Source of the DNA: Rhodocyclaceae bacterium
GTDB taxonomy: Bacteria; Pseudomonadota; Gammaproteobacteria; Burkholderiales; Rhodocyclaceae
Assembly: GCA_016791145.1 (NCBI GenBank)
Contig: JAEUNJ010000254.1
Location: forward strand, 1 to 32,183
Reading direction: 5' to 3'
Length of the DNA: 32,183 nt
The translations under genes were made by a program, and so were the position numbers. Of this stretch, positions 23,792 to 32,183 are shown in pieces. Each line of letters begins with the position of its first letter. Within the stretch, counting starts at the first letter, position 1. Below the pieces are notes generated by a model. The model did no database searches. It was given only the letters and a program-made list of their open reading frames with translations, and was not told where the DNA came from.

Positions 23792-25132
23792 ATGCCGAAG
23801 ACGCACCGGTCGCATTCCCTTCGCCTGTTCGCCGCCCTTGCCGCCGCCGCATGCGTGGCCGCGCCCGCCCGGGCCGACGAAACCAGCTGCTCCCCCTACA
23901 CGCCGCTGATCCAGGGGCAGGAGGACCTGGTCTATGTCTGGACCCTGGGCGTCAAGGGCGTCGGCGACGGGTCCGACAAGCTCGTCACCATCGACGTCAA
24001 CCCTGCTTCCAGGACCTACGGCAAGGTGGTGCACAAGCTGTCGATCGGCGGACGCGGCGAAATCCACCACATCGGCCTGTCCGACGACCGGCGCTACCTG
24101 TGGGGCGGCGCCCTGGATTCCAACAGGATCTATGTCTTCGACATCGGCACCGACCCGGCGAAACCGAAGCTCGTCAGGACTATCAAGGACTTCGTCCAGA
24201 AGTCCGGCGGCTACGTGGGGCCCCACTCGTTCATTGCCCTGCCGGGCCGGATGCTGGTCACGCCCCTGTCCAACAGCCGCGACCACGGCGGCGAGACGGG
24301 CATCGTCGTCTACAACAACCAGGGGGACTTCGTCGCCAGCCACCCCATCCCGAAGGACGGCGGCGGCGACGGATACGGCTACGATGCCGGTGTCAATCCG
24401 GCGAAGAACGTCTTCCTGACCACCTCCTTCACCGGCTGGAACAACTACATGATGGACCTGGGCAAGCTCGTGAAGGACGGCGAGGCGATGAAGCGCTTCG
24501 GCAACACCTCCGTGATGTGGGACCTGAAGACCTTCAAGCCCATCAAGGTGTTCCAGACGCCGGGGGCGCCGCTCGAAGTGCGCTGGTCCCTGGCGAAAGG
24601 GGACAACTGGGCGCTCACCACGTCGGCGCTGACCTCCAAGATGTGGATGTACAAGCAGGATGCCAAGGGCGAGTGGCAGGTCAAGGAGGTCGCCACGATC
24701 GGCGATCCGGCCAAGATCCCGCTGCCGGTGGATATCTCGATCGCCCGGGACGGCAAGAGCCTCTGGGTGTCCACCTTCATGGACGGCACCGTCCGCCTGT
24801 TCGACCTGGCCGACCACGGCAAGGTCCGGGAGGTGTACCAGAAGCAGGTCGGATCCCAGGTGAACATGGTGTCCCAGAGCTTCGACGGGAAGCGCGTCTA
24901 TGTCACCACCTCCCTGCTCGGAAACTGGGACAAGAAGGGCAAGGACGACGAGCAGTTCCTGAAGATCTACGACTGGGACGGCAAGGAACTGACCCAGAAG
25001 GTCCATATCGACTTCTACAAGGAGAAGCTGGGCCGCGCCCACCACATGAAGTTCCAGGTCCGCGACCTGCGGCAGCTCAAGCCCCTCGACACGGCGGCGG
25101 ACGGGCTCCCGCTCCTCGCCCATAGCCGCTGA
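23792..25132 (+). CDS. mtoX: Methanethiol oxidase, SBP56 family
   Basis: 446 residues, exported (signal peptide MPKTHRSHSLRLF...AAPARA, then DETSC). It is homologous to the selenium-binding protein 56 family, whose bacterial members are copper-dependent methanethiol oxidases that convert methanethiol, oxygen and water to formaldehyde, hydrogen sulfide and hydrogen peroxide in the periplasm. Conserved histidine segments thought to hold metal are visible: GEIHHIGLSDD, VGPHSFIALPG and RAHHMKFQVRD, together with YVFDIGTDPAKPKL and LWVSTFMDGTVRLFDLAD blades. The ATG at 23792 has AGGAGG 7 nt upstream. The following Sco and MauG-like genes are the same partners described for mtoX in Hyphomicrobium and others, which supports the assignment strongly. 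Confidence 0.93.
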   Translation: MPKTHRSHSLRLFAALAAAACVAAPARADETSCSPYTPLIQGQEDLVYVWTLGVKGVGDGSDKLVTIDVNPASRTYGKVVHKLSIGGRGEIHHIGLSDDRRYLWGGALDSNRIYVFDIGTDPAKPKLVRTIKDFVQKSGGYVGPHSFIALPGRMLVTPLSNSRDHGGETGIVVYNNQGDFVASHPIPKDGGGDGYGYDAGVNPAKNVFLTTSFTGWNNYMMDLGKLVKDGEAMKRFGNTSVMWDLKTFKPIKVFQTPGAPLEVRWSLAKGDNWALTTSALTSKMWMYKQDAKGEWQVKEVATIGDPAKIPLPVDISIARDGKSLWVSTFMDGTVRLFDLADHGKVREVYQKQVGSQVNMVSQSFDGKRVYVTTSLLGNWDKKGKDDEQFLKIYDWDGKELTQKVHIDFYKEKLGRAHHMKFQVRDLRQLKPLDTAADGLPLLAHSR

Positions 25133-25139
25133 CCCGGCA

Positions 25140-25835
25140 ATGTCCTTCCGCGGCGCCCGACCGGGCCGCTTCGCCCGCCGGCTTCTCGTCGCCGGCGGGC
25201 TCCTTGCCTGCCTCGCCCCGGCTTCGGCGCAGTCCGGCGCGGTGCCGGGATACCTGCCCAACCCGCCGGGGACCTACGCGCTGCAGGACATCATGCAGGC
25301 CGGAGACGGCCGTGTCCTGGACAGCCAAGGGCGGACGCGGCGCCTCGCCGAGTTCACCCGCGGTCGCGTCACCCTCCTGTCGTTCATATATTCGTCATGC
25401 GCCGACCCGGCCGGCTGCCCCTATGCCTACACCGTCTTCCACCTGGTCAGGTCGGCCCTCGAGGAGGATCCCGCGGCGCGCCGGAAGGTGCGCCTCGTCA
25501 GCCTGTCCTTCGACCCGCACCGGGATACACCGGAAACCCTCCGGCTCTATGGCGGTCCGGACGCCAACCGGGAGGCGCCGGTGCGCTGGGACTACCTCAC
25601 CACCCGATCCACGGCCGAACTGCTGCCCATCCTCTCCGCCTACGGCCAGGATGCGAGCGTGGAGAAGGACGCCGCCGGACGCCCCCGCGGCCCCTTCGCC
25701 CACGTGCTGAAGGTATTCCTGATCGACCGCCGGGGCCGGGTACGGGAGATCTACACGACGGCCTACCTGCTGCCGCCGGTGGTGGTGAACGACATCAGGA
25801 CCCTGCTCCTGGAGGAAGGGAGGGAAGGACATTGA
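25140..25835 (+). CDS. Sco-family protein of the mtoX operon, with CX5C motif
   Basis: 231 residues, signal peptide (FARRLLVAGGLLACLAPASA) and thioredoxin-like Sco fold. The copper motif is C87-ADPAG-C93-P, with five residues between the cysteines instead of the three in classic Sco (the copy at 21126-21722 has CPDVC). The third ligand is probably H188 in PFAHVLKVFLID. It begins 7 bp after mtoX and its stop overlaps the MauG start (TTGA). It probably inserts copper into MtoX or keeps its ligands reduced (inference from operon structure). Confidence 0.9.
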   Translation: MSFRGARPGRFARRLLVAGGLLACLAPASAQSGAVPGYLPNPPGTYALQDIMQAGDGRVLDSQGRTRRLAEFTRGRVTLLSFIYSSCADPAGCPYAYTVFHLVRSALEEDPAARRKVRLVSLSFDPHRDTPETLRLYGGPDANREAPVRWDYLTTRSTAELLPILSAYGQDASVEKDAAGRPRGPFAHVLKVFLIDRRGRVREIYTTAYLLPPVVVNDIRTLLLEEGREGH

Positions 25836-27007
25836 GACCCCGGATTCCGGCCGGCGTCCTGCTCGGCCTCGCCCTGGCCGGCCCGGTGGCCGGCGGTGCC
25901 GTGCCCCTGGGCCTCCCGCCCCTCGCGCAAACGGGAACGGCCCCGGCCACCCGGGCCCAGGTGGAACTGGGACGCAAGCTCTTCATGGACCGCCGCCTGT
26001 CCCACAACGGCACCTTGTCCTGTGCCATGTGCCACGTGCCCGAGCAGGGATTCACGTCCAACGAGCTGGCCACCGCCGTCGGCCTGGAGGGCCAGACGGT
26101 CAGGCGCAACTCGCCGACCCTCTACAACGTGGCCTTCGTGCGGCGGCTCTTCCACGACGGCCGCGAGTTCAGCCTGGAGAACCAGGCCTGGGGACCGCTG
26201 CTCGCCGCCAACGAGATGGGAAATCCGTCCATCGGCCACGTGATCGAGCGGATCCGGGGCCTGCCGGATTACGCCGGCATGTTCCGCCGGGCGTATCGCA
26301 GCGGCCCCGACGTGGTCACGATCGGCCGGGCGCTGGCGGCCTACCAGCGCACGCTGCTCTCCGCCAACAGCCCCTTCGACCGCTGGCGCTACGGCGGCCG
26401 CCGGGAGGCCATGGAGGCCTCCGCCCGACGCGGCTTCGCGCTTTTCGTCGGCCGCGCGGGATGTGCGGCCTGCCATACCCTCGGTCCCCGCCACGCGCTC
26501 CTCAGCGACGGCCGCTTCCACAACACCGGGATCGGCTACGCGCGCAGCATGGGCCTGCGCCGGACCCACCACGTCCCGCTGGCGCCCGGCGTGTCCATCG
26601 AGGTGGACGATTCGGCCCTGGCCGCCTTCGAGGCGGCGCCCCCGGACGTGGGCCGCTACGAGGTGACCCTGGATCCGGCGGACAGTTGGGCCTACCGCAC
26701 GCCGACGCTGCGCAACGTCGCCCTGACCGGACCCTACATGCACGACGGATCCCTGCCGACCCTGGAGGCCGTCGTCGATTTCTACGACCGGGGCGGCATC
26801 GACAACCCCGGCAGGAGCCCGCTCGTCCGGCCTCTCGGCCTGTCCGCCGCGGAAAAGGCGGAACTGGCGGCATTCCTGCGTTCGCTCACCGGCGACAACG
26901 CCGCCGCGCTGGCCCGCGGGGCCCGGCGAGGCCTGGGCCCCGAGGCAGCCGCACCGGCGCCGGCCAAGGACGCCCGCTCCCGGCCGGCCGGCGCGTCAGC
27001 CCAGTAG
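25832..27007 (+). CDS. MauG/cytochrome c peroxidase-like di-heme protein of the mtoX operon
   Basis: 391 residues, exported, with two c-type heme motifs, CAMCH (C64-H68) and CAACH (C211-H215), and the family segments RRNSPTLYNVAFVRRLFHDGR, ALAAYQRTLLS, RFHNTGIGYA and RTPTLRNVALTGPYMHDGS. MauG-type enzymes use hydrogen peroxide to make oxidised side chains in partner proteins; cytochrome c peroxidases remove peroxide. Both could serve MtoX, which produces peroxide and is thought to need maturation. The start is TTG, overlapping the Sco stop, with a GGGAAGGA ribosome site; no ATG lies near the signal peptide. A Pro/Ala-rich tail follows residue 370. Its 3' end overlaps the convergent hydrolase gene by 12 bp. 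Confidence 0.91.
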   Translation: MRPRIPAGVLLGLALAGPVAGGAVPLGLPPLAQTGTAPATRAQVELGRKLFMDRRLSHNGTLSCAMCHVPEQGFTSNELATAVGLEGQTVRRNSPTLYNVAFVRRLFHDGREFSLENQAWGPLLAANEMGNPSIGHVIERIRGLPDYAGMFRRAYRSGPDVVTIGRALAAYQRTLLSANSPFDRWRYGGRREAMEASARRGFALFVGRAGCAACHTLGPRHALLSDGRFHNTGIGYARSMGLRRTHHVPLAPGVSIEVDDSALAAFEAAPPDVGRYEVTLDPADSWAYRTPTLRNVALTGPYMHDGSLPTLEAVVDFYDRGGIDNPGRSPLVRPLGLSAAEKAELAAFLRSLTGDNAAALARGARRGLGPEAAAPAPAKDARSRPAGASAQ

Positions 27008-27868
27008 AAAGTCCCGCACCACGGCGATCTGCCCCGGATCCATCAATGTCGGGGCATGCCCGACGCCCGCGATTTCGACGACCTTGGCGTGGGGACCCCG
27101 CTCGTGCATGCGTTCCAGCGTCTCGTGGGTCAGCAGGTCGGAGTCTGCGCCGCGGATCACCAGGGTGGGGCAGCGGATGGCGTCGTAGAGGAACCAGACC
27201 TCGATGTCGCGGCCCGACTCGGTGTCCCGCCGGAAGGGCACCGCGATGCCCGGGTCGTAGCGGAATTCCCAGGACCCGTCGGCCGACTGGCGCACCACGT
27301 GCTCGGTCAGGTGCCGCCATTGCGCGTCGGAATGCGGCCCGAAGGGGGCCGACACGGCGCGGACGTAGGCCTCGATCCGCTCGTAGCTGTCGAAATGCGG
27401 CGCCTGGCCCAGGTACTCCCCGATCCGGGCGACGGAGCCGGCCGACAGGACCGGGCCCACGTCGTTCAGCACCAGTCGGGAAACCGGCGTCTTCTCCAAG
27501 GCCGCCATGGCCATGCCGATCAGGCCGCCCATGGAGGTGCCGACCCAATGGACGGTCTCCGCATCCAGCCGGGCCAGCAGCGTCGTCATGTCCGACGCAT
27601 ACTGGGGAACGCCGTACAGGGTCTTGTCGCGCAGCCAGTCGCTGCGCCCCCGCCCCACCACCTCCGGGCAGACGACACGGTAGCTGTCCGCCATCGCGCG
27701 GGCCAGGTCGTCGAAATCCCGGCCACAACGGGTGAGCCCGTGCGCGCAGACCAGGACCCTGGGATTGCCCGGGTCGCCCCACTCGAAATACACCATGTCG
27801 TGGAAGCCCGTGGGACTGAGGCACCGGACCCGGCGCTCCCGCATCCCGTTCGTCGTGCTGGCCATCAT
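26996..27868 (-). CDS. Alpha/beta-hydrolase fold protein
   Basis: 290 residues without a signal peptide. It has the alpha/beta-hydrolase elements: oxyanion HGLTRCGRDFDDLA, nucleophile elbow GTSMGG, acid RGADSDLLT and catalytic histidine GVGHAPTL. A substrate cannot be assigned; esterases and small-molecule hydrolases share this pattern. Two adjacent ATGs (27868, 27865) follow AGGAGG; the second has the better spacing. It is convergent with the MauG-like gene and 34 bp downstream of comEC, so it may be read with it. Confidence 0.88.
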   Translation of the reverse strand: MMASTTNGMRERRVRCLSPTGFHDMVYFEWGDPGNPRVLVCAHGLTRCGRDFDDLARAMADSYRVVCPEVVGRGRSDWLRDKTLYGVPQYASDMTTLLARLDAETVHWVGTSMGGLIGMAMAALEKTPVSRLVLNDVGPVLSAGSVARIGEYLGQAPHFDSYERIEAYVRAVSAPFGPHSDAQWRHLTEHVVRQSADGSWEFRYDPGIAVPFRRDTESGRDIEVWFLYDAIRCPTLVIRGADSDLLTHETLERMHERGPHAKVVEIAGVGHAPTLMDPGQIAVVRDFLLG

Positions 27869-27902
27869 CCACCCTCCTTTTCGCGGTTCCGCGGCGCCCC
27901 GG

Positions 27903-30239
27903 TCAGCGGCCGTGCCAGTATCGCCGATCCTCCTCCCGCTGCCGCGTGGCGGCGACGGTGCCGCCGCCCAGGACGAAGCTTATCGCGCCGTCGCGATCGG
28001 TGCGGTGCAGCCGGCTCCCGGGCAGATCGTAGCGGGCCACCACCTCGGCCTTCGGATGGCCGAACCGGTTCCGGTAGCCCACCGGGAACACCGCCTCCCG
28101 CGCTCCGACGCCGCGCACGAAATCCGGCGTCGAGGAGGTCCGGCTTCCATGGTGCGGCACCAGCAGCACGTCGGCGCGCAGCCGGTCCCCGTGGCGCGCG
28201 AGCAGCGCTGCCTCGGCCCGCGCCTCGATGTCCGAGGTGAGCAGGGCACTGGCCCCGCCCGCCTCGACCCGCAGCACGCAGCTCAGGTCGTTGCTCTTCA
28301 CGGGCACCGCGTAATCCGCCGGCGTCGGATGGAGGAAGGTGAAGCGCACGCCGTCCCAGTCCCAGGATTGGCCGTCCCGGCAGGGCCATTGGGGCACCGG
28401 CAGGGCCATCAGCGGGTGCTCCGGAGGCAGGGAGCCGACGATGGCGCCGACGGGCATGCCTTCCAGGATCGACTCGGCACCGCCGGCGTGGTCCCGGTCC
28501 TCGTGGGTCAGCACGAGCCGATCCAGGCGGGTCACGCCGACGGCCCTCAGGTAGGGCAGGATGATCCGGTTGCCGCTGTCCGCCTCGGGCGTGAACGCCG
28601 GACCGGTGTCGTAGACCAGGTCGTGGCCGGCGGTCTGGAGGTGAACCGCGAGGCCCTGGCCGACGTCGAGCACGGTGATGCGGACCTGCCCCTCCATCGG
28701 CCGCGGCGGCGCCAGGAGGAACAGGGGAAGGAACGCGCAGGCGCCGGTCCAGCGCGCGGGAAACCCGGCCGGCAGCAGCATCCAGGCGCCCCCGGCAAGG
28801 CCCAGCAGCGTCGCCCAGAGGGGCGGCGCCGCCTGCTGCCAGACGGCCCAAGGGGAATCCGCCAGCCAGGCCAGGAGGGCCATCAGGGGCACGAGGAGCG
28901 CGTGGCCGAGCAGCAGGAGGGGCTCCAGGCCGGGCAAGGCCCCGGCCAGGGCGATCGGGGTGATCACCAGGCTGACCACGGGAATTGCGATGGCATTGGC
29001 GACCGGCGATACCAGGGAGAACTGCTGGAACAGCGCCAGCAGGGCCGGGATCATGCCGAGGGTGACGGCCCACTGGGCGCGCCACCAGCCGGCGATCCTC
29101 CCTTCCTGCCCGAGGCGACCGGCACCCGCGTAGAAGAGCAGCGCCACGCAGCCGAAGGAGAGCCAGAACCCCGGCGAGCCCACCGCCCAGGGGTCAAGCG
29201 CGAGAACCGCCGCGAGGGCCAGGGCGAGGACCTTCGGCGCCGCCAGGTTCCTGCCGGCCCACAGCGCCACGGTCACCACTCCGAGCATGTAGAGCGTCCG
29301 CTGCGCCGGCACGGCAAACCCCGACAGCAGGGCATAGGCGAAGGCCGCCAGGAATCCCGCCAAGGCCCCCGCCCTCTGGGCGGGCAGCCGCAGGGGCAGC
29401 GACGGCGAACGCCGCCAGGCCCAGGCGGCCAGCGCCCAGGCCAGGCCCGCCAGCATCGTCACATGGAGCCCCGAGACCGACAGGAGATGGGTGACGCCGG
29501 TGTTCGCGAAGACCCGCCAGAGATCGGCGTCGATGGCCCGCTGGTCGCCGATGGCCAGAGCCGCCAGGATGCCGCCGTAGGTCCGGTCCGCCAGGGCGTT
29601 CGCGAAGCGGTCGCGGATGTCCTGGCGCAATCGTTCGACCGCCAGGCCCGGTCCCGGAACGGCCGCATCGAGCCGCCGGTTCCCCGGGTCCGGCCGCACG
29701 TAGCCGGTGCCGCGGATGCCGCGCTCGAACAGCCAGGCCTCGTAGTCGAAGCCGTGCGGATTCAGGTTTCCGTGGGGGCGCTTCAGGCGGACCGCCAGGA
29801 GCCAGCGCTCGCCGGCCCGCAGGACCGGCGCCCCGTGCCGCTCGTCGTCCACCTCCGGCCGGCTGCCGTGGTACCAGGCCAGGGAGATGCGGCCGGGCAC
29901 GCCCGGCTCGGGCGATTCCACGGCGAACAGGAAGCGCTGACCGTTCTCCGTCACCTGGGGCATGGCCTCGACGACGCCGCGGATCCGCAGGTCCCGACCT
30001 TCCCTGTCCTCGGCCAGGGCATCCGCCAGGCGCGGCGTCGCCATGCCCCACGCCCACGCGACACCCAGGAGAAAGGCCGCCACCGGGCCGCCGGCCCGGG
30101 CCGCGGGCCGCCACCCGGCCACGCCTGCCAGGAGCGCCCCGGCCGCCAGGGCCGCCGCCGCCAGTTGGCCGTCCGGCAGCGTCGCGCGGGTCTGCAACCA
30201 GAGAATTCCGGCCGCGAAGGCGAGGATGGTGGCGATCAT
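27903..30239 (-). CDS. comEC: ComEC/Rec2-type DNA uptake channel
   Basis: 778 residues, polytopic inner-membrane protein that passes single-stranded DNA into the cytoplasm in natural transformation. The N-terminal part has two or three membrane segments and an OB-like DUF4131 region (VAYYHGSR-type strand, GRISLAWYHGSRPEV). The central competence domain (about 220-490) contains ALADRTYGGILAALAIGDQRAID and TGVTHLLSVSGLHVTMLAG. The C-terminal metallo-beta-lactamase domain has DVGQGLAVHL, VLTHEDRDHAGG and PHHGSRTS. The ATG at 30239 is chosen; the frame continues 97 codons upstream into the divergent gene, which I reject. No other competence genes are in the window. Confidence 0.93.
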   Translation of the reverse strand: MIATILAFAAGILWLQTRATLPDGQLAAAALAAGALLAGVAGWRPAARAGGPVAAFLLGVAWAWGMATPRLADALAEDREGRDLRIRGVVEAMPQVTENGQRFLFAVESPEPGVPGRISLAWYHGSRPEVDDERHGAPVLRAGERWLLAVRLKRPHGNLNPHGFDYEAWLFERGIRGTGYVRPDPGNRRLDAAVPGPGLAVERLRQDIRDRFANALADRTYGGILAALAIGDQRAIDADLWRVFANTGVTHLLSVSGLHVTMLAGLAWALAAWAWRRSPSLPLRLPAQRAGALAGFLAAFAYALLSGFAVPAQRTLYMLGVVTVALWAGRNLAAPKVLALALAAVLALDPWAVGSPGFWLSFGCVALLFYAGAGRLGQEGRIAGWWRAQWAVTLGMIPALLALFQQFSLVSPVANAIAIPVVSLVITPIALAGALPGLEPLLLLGHALLVPLMALLAWLADSPWAVWQQAAPPLWATLLGLAGGAWMLLPAGFPARWTGACAFLPLFLLAPPRPMEGQVRITVLDVGQGLAVHLQTAGHDLVYDTGPAFTPEADSGNRIILPYLRAVGVTRLDRLVLTHEDRDHAGGAESILEGMPVGAIVGSLPPEHPLMALPVPQWPCRDGQSWDWDGVRFTFLHPTPADYAVPVKSNDLSCVLRVEAGGASALLTSDIEARAEAALLARHGDRLRADVLLVPHHGSRTSSTPDFVRGVGAREAVFPVGYRNRFGHPKAEVVARYDLPGSRLHRTDRDGAISFVLGGGTVAATRQREEDRRYWHGR

Positions 30240-30288
30240 GACTGACGCATTAGACCAGATGGACGGCCGTTCCGATAAAATCGAGCCG

Positions 30289-30831
30289 ATGCGCCGCAAG
30301 CTCCGCCAGTTCCTGCCCGACCACGCCGCGATCCGCGGCAACCGCTGGCTGGCACCCTTCGAAAACACCCTGCTCCATCCGCGCCTGTGGCACCTGAACC
30401 GGCACTCCGCCGCCGGCGGTGTGGCGGTGGGAATGTTCTGCGGGCTGATCCCCGGCCCCTTCCAGATGCTCGGTGCCGCGGTCTGCGCCGTCGTGTTCAG
30501 GGTCAATCTGCCCCTGTCTTTGCTGACCACCCTCTACACGAACCCCTTCACCATCGTGCCGCTCTACGTGGTCGCCTTCGGTCTGGGACGGCTGGTGGTC
30601 GCCGGGGATGGGGAGTTCGTGGCGCCGCCGGACTACGGGCCCGAGGGACTCGTGGCCTGGGTCCGCGCGCTGGCCGAATGGATGGTCGCCCTGGGTCGCC
30701 CCCTGGCGGTGGGTCTGGTGCTGCTCGCCTCGCTTCTGGCCGTCGCCGGCTATGCGGCGGCCCGGCTGGCCTGGCGCCTCCACCTGGTCCGCGCCTGGCG
30801 GGCCCGGGCGGCCCGGAGGACGTCCCCGTGA
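30289..30831 (+). CDS. DUF2062 membrane protein
   Basis: 180 residues with the DUF2062 signature: [31 protein letters not shown] and [25 protein letters not shown], then two further membrane segments. Function unknown; members are common in proteobacteria. I chose the ATG at 30289 because the 17 codons above it, back to an ATG at 30238 that overlaps the comEC start on the other strand, contain a rare TTA codon and low third-base GC. The stop overlaps the next gene's GTG start (GTGA). Confidence 0.88.
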   Translation: MRRKLRQFLPDHAAIRGNRWLAPFENTLLHPRLWHLNRHSAAGGVAVGMFCGLIPGPFQMLGAAVCAVVFRVNLPLSLLTTLYTNPFTIVPLYVVAFGLGRLVVAGDGEFVAPPDYGPEGLVAWVRALAEWMVALGRPLAVGLVLLASLLAVAGYAAARLAWRLHLVRAWRARAARRTSP

Positions 30832-32183
30832 GATACGACGACAACACGGACGAGGTGTTCCGGCGGGCCCGGCTGTCGATCTACGCGGCCCTGGCCGCGT
30901 TCGGGGTCGTCATGGTCGTGGGAACCGTCGGCTACCGGCACATCGGGGGTCCCGACACGTCCTGGCTGGACGCCCTCTACATGACCTTCCTGATGGTGGC
31001 CACGATCGGATACGGTGCCGGCGTGGAGGTCTACCACAAGCCCGAGCGCGAAATCTTCACGATGGCGATCTCCTTCGCAGGCATCGGCATCATGACCTAC
31101 TTCTTCTCGAGCGTGACGGCCATCGTCCTGGCCAGCGACTTCGACAAGACCATGCGGAGGCGGAGGATGGAAAAGACGATCAGGAAACTGCACGGCCATT
31201 ACGTGATCTGCGGGTATGGCCGGGTGGGCCGCAACGTGGCCCAGGAGCTGGAATCGACCCACCGCCACTACATCGCCATCGACGAAAAGCCCGAACTCCT
31301 CGAGTCCTATGCCGAGAAGAAACCGGGCCTGCTCTACATCCATGGCGACGCCTCCGACGACGACGCGCTAGAGGCGGCCAACGTCGAGGGCGCCAAGGGC
31401 GTGTTCGCCGTGACCGGCGACGATTCGCGCAACCTGATGATTGCCCTGACCGCCAAGCAGATGGCCCCCCACGTCCGGGTCGTGTGCCGTTGCAACGACC
31501 TCCGCAACACCGAGAAGATGCGCAAGGCCGGCGCCGACGCCATCGTCTCGCCGAACTTCACGGGCGGCATGCGCATCGCCTCGGCCATGATCCGGCCGCA
31601 CGTCGTGTCCTTCCTGGACGAGATGTTGCGTTCGGAGCACAAGCTGCGGGTCGAGGAAGTGCTGGTGCCGCCGAGCTTCGCCTCGCGCCCCCTGGGCACG
31701 CTCCAGTTGCGCAGCGCCAACTACGTGCTGCTGGCGGTGCGCACGCGCCACGACTGGTCCTTCAACCCGCCCAAGGATTTCATCGTCCAGCCGGGCTTCA
31801 CCCTCATCGCCATGGCCTCGCCCCAGGGGCGGCAGGAACTGGAAACGGCACTGCTGCCCCAGATGGGGGACGACGCCCGGGATTCGCGCCGCGCCGGCTG
31901 CGCAGGCGGCGCCGGCCGGATCGCCTCAGGCCCTGGACAGGGTCCCGTCCTGCAGCCTCAGCACCCGGTCGGCCCGCGCCGCCAGTTCCGGATCGTGGGT
32001 CACCACCACCAAGGCGACGCCCCGGTCGCGGACCAGCGAAAGCATCAGGTCGAAGACGGCAAGCGCCGTCTGCCGGTCCAGGTTGCCCGTCGGCTCGTCG
32101 GCCAGCAGGCAGGCCGGATCGCTGACCAGGGCGCGGGCAATGGCCGTCCGCTGGCGCTCGCCGCCGGACAGCTCGCCGGGGCG
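30828..32183 (+). CDS. Two-TM potassium channel with RCK (TrkA-N/TrkA-C) domains; no stop in window
   Basis: A Kch-type channel: membrane helix 1 (about 17-36), pore loop with filter ATIGYGAG (T59-A64), helix 2 (about 77-103), then RCK domain [13 protein letters not shown] with the GxGxxG nucleotide site and [29 protein letters not shown], and a TrkA-C domain ending near residue 347 ([17 protein letters not shown]). The residue after GYG is Ala, where most potassium channels have Asp. The GTG start has GGAGG 8 nt upstream and overlaps the DUF2062 stop. Homology ends about 31880, but the frame stays open to the window edge, running antisense through the lolD 3' end. Either the tail is longer than usual, or an indel removed the real stop. 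Confidence 0.85.
   Translation, partial: MRYDDNTDEVFRRARLSIYAALAAFGVVMVVGTVGYRHIGGPDTSWLDALYMTFLMVATIGYGAGVEVYHKPEREIFTMAISFAGIGIMTYFFSSVTAIVLASDFDKTMRRRRMEKTIRKLHGHYVICGYGRVGRNVAQELESTHRHYIAIDEKPELLESYAEKKPGLLYIHGDASDDDALEAANVEGAKGVFAVTGDDSRNLMIALTAKQMAPHVRVVCRCNDLRNTEKMRKAGADAIVSPNFTGGMRIASAMIRPHVVSFLDEMLRSEHKLRVEEVLVPPSFASRPLGTLQLRSANYVLLAVRTRHDWSFNPPKDFIVQPGFTLIAMASPQGRQELETALLPQMGDDARDSRRAGCAGGAGRIASGPGQGPVLQPQHPVGPRRQFRIVGHHHQGDAPVADQRKHQVEDGKRRLPVQVARRLVGQQAGRIADQGAGNGRPLALAAGQLAGA
31926..32183 (-). CDS. lolD: LolD-like ABC transporter ATPase (partial, C-terminal part)
   Basis: The last 85 codons of an ABC ATPase: signature [15 protein letters not shown], Walker [14 protein letters not shown]-loop [10 protein letters not shown], and a terminal [21 protein letters not shown] together with LSGGERQR is typical of the LolD/MacB/FtsE group; LolD, which powers lipoprotein release from the inner membrane, is the best guess from the ending. 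The N-terminus with Walker A lies outside the window. It is convergent with the potassium channel gene. Confidence 0.85.
   Translation of the reverse strand, partial: RPGELSGGERQRTAIARALVSDPACLLADEPTGNLDRQTALAVFDLMLSLVRDRGVALVVVTHDPELAARADRVLRLQDGTLSRA

Overview
The window is 32 kb of high-GC, gene-dense DNA that looks like a chromosomal segment of a betaproteobacterium. A Rhodocyclales-type (Azoarcus/Aromatoleum/Thauera-like) organism is my inference from the aorAB-type genes and overall gene content; there is no rRNA or marker gene to confirm it. I see no tRNA, rRNA, IS element, integrase or CRISPR array. Almost every base lies in or next to a plausible gene, many start codons overlap the preceding stop (TGATG, GTGA, TTGA), and several starts are GTG or TTG supported by a Shine-Dalgarno sequence.

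Region 1 (1-5911): the end of the window carries a tungsten aldehyde:ferredoxin oxidoreductase operon (aorA, aorB partial, minus strand). Next to it is a two-gene operon for an MxaJ/XoxJ-like periplasmic binding protein and a YVTN beta-propeller. Divergent from these is an AcoR-type sigma-54 activator. Region 2 (5929-14017): a TonB-dependent receptor, a NarL-type response regulator, a NarX-type histidine kinase and a degenerate metallo-beta-lactamase-fold protein on the minus strand, then tonB and a YncD/PqqU-like receptor on the plus strand. Region 3 (14339-18669): a soluble PQQ alcohol dehydrogenase carrying the extra Asp diagnostic of lanthanide dependence, a second degenerate metallo-beta-lactamase-fold protein, a fused SoxY-SoxZ-like carrier and a YceI-like protein. 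Region 4 (18705-23586): a NosR-like flavo/iron-sulfur membrane protein, a Sco protein, a FixJ-type regulator and a PAS histidine kinase. Region 5 (23792-27007): mtoX (copper methanethiol oxidase, SBP56 family), a Sco protein and a MauG-like di-heme protein. Region 6 (26996-32183): ordinary chromosomal genes (alpha/beta hydrolase, comEC, DUF2062, potassium channel, partial lolD).

Regions 1-4 read as one functional unit: periplasmic oxidation of an alcohol by a lanthanide-PQQ enzyme, cytoplasmic oxidation of the aldehyde by a tungsten enzyme, outer-membrane uptake of PQQ (and perhaps of a metal or metallophore), and a set of proteins that family databases know only as 'quinoprotein-associated' or 'quinoprotein relay' proteins, whose biochemistry is unknown. 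I found three good sigma-54 (-24/-12) promoters, in front of aorA, the binding-protein operon and the alcohol dehydrogenase. They link the alcohol step, the aldehyde step and the accessory operon to the single sigma-54 activator in the window. A second regulatory signal, two GGGANNNTCCC palindromes exactly 21 bp apart, lies between the PAS kinase operon and mtoX.
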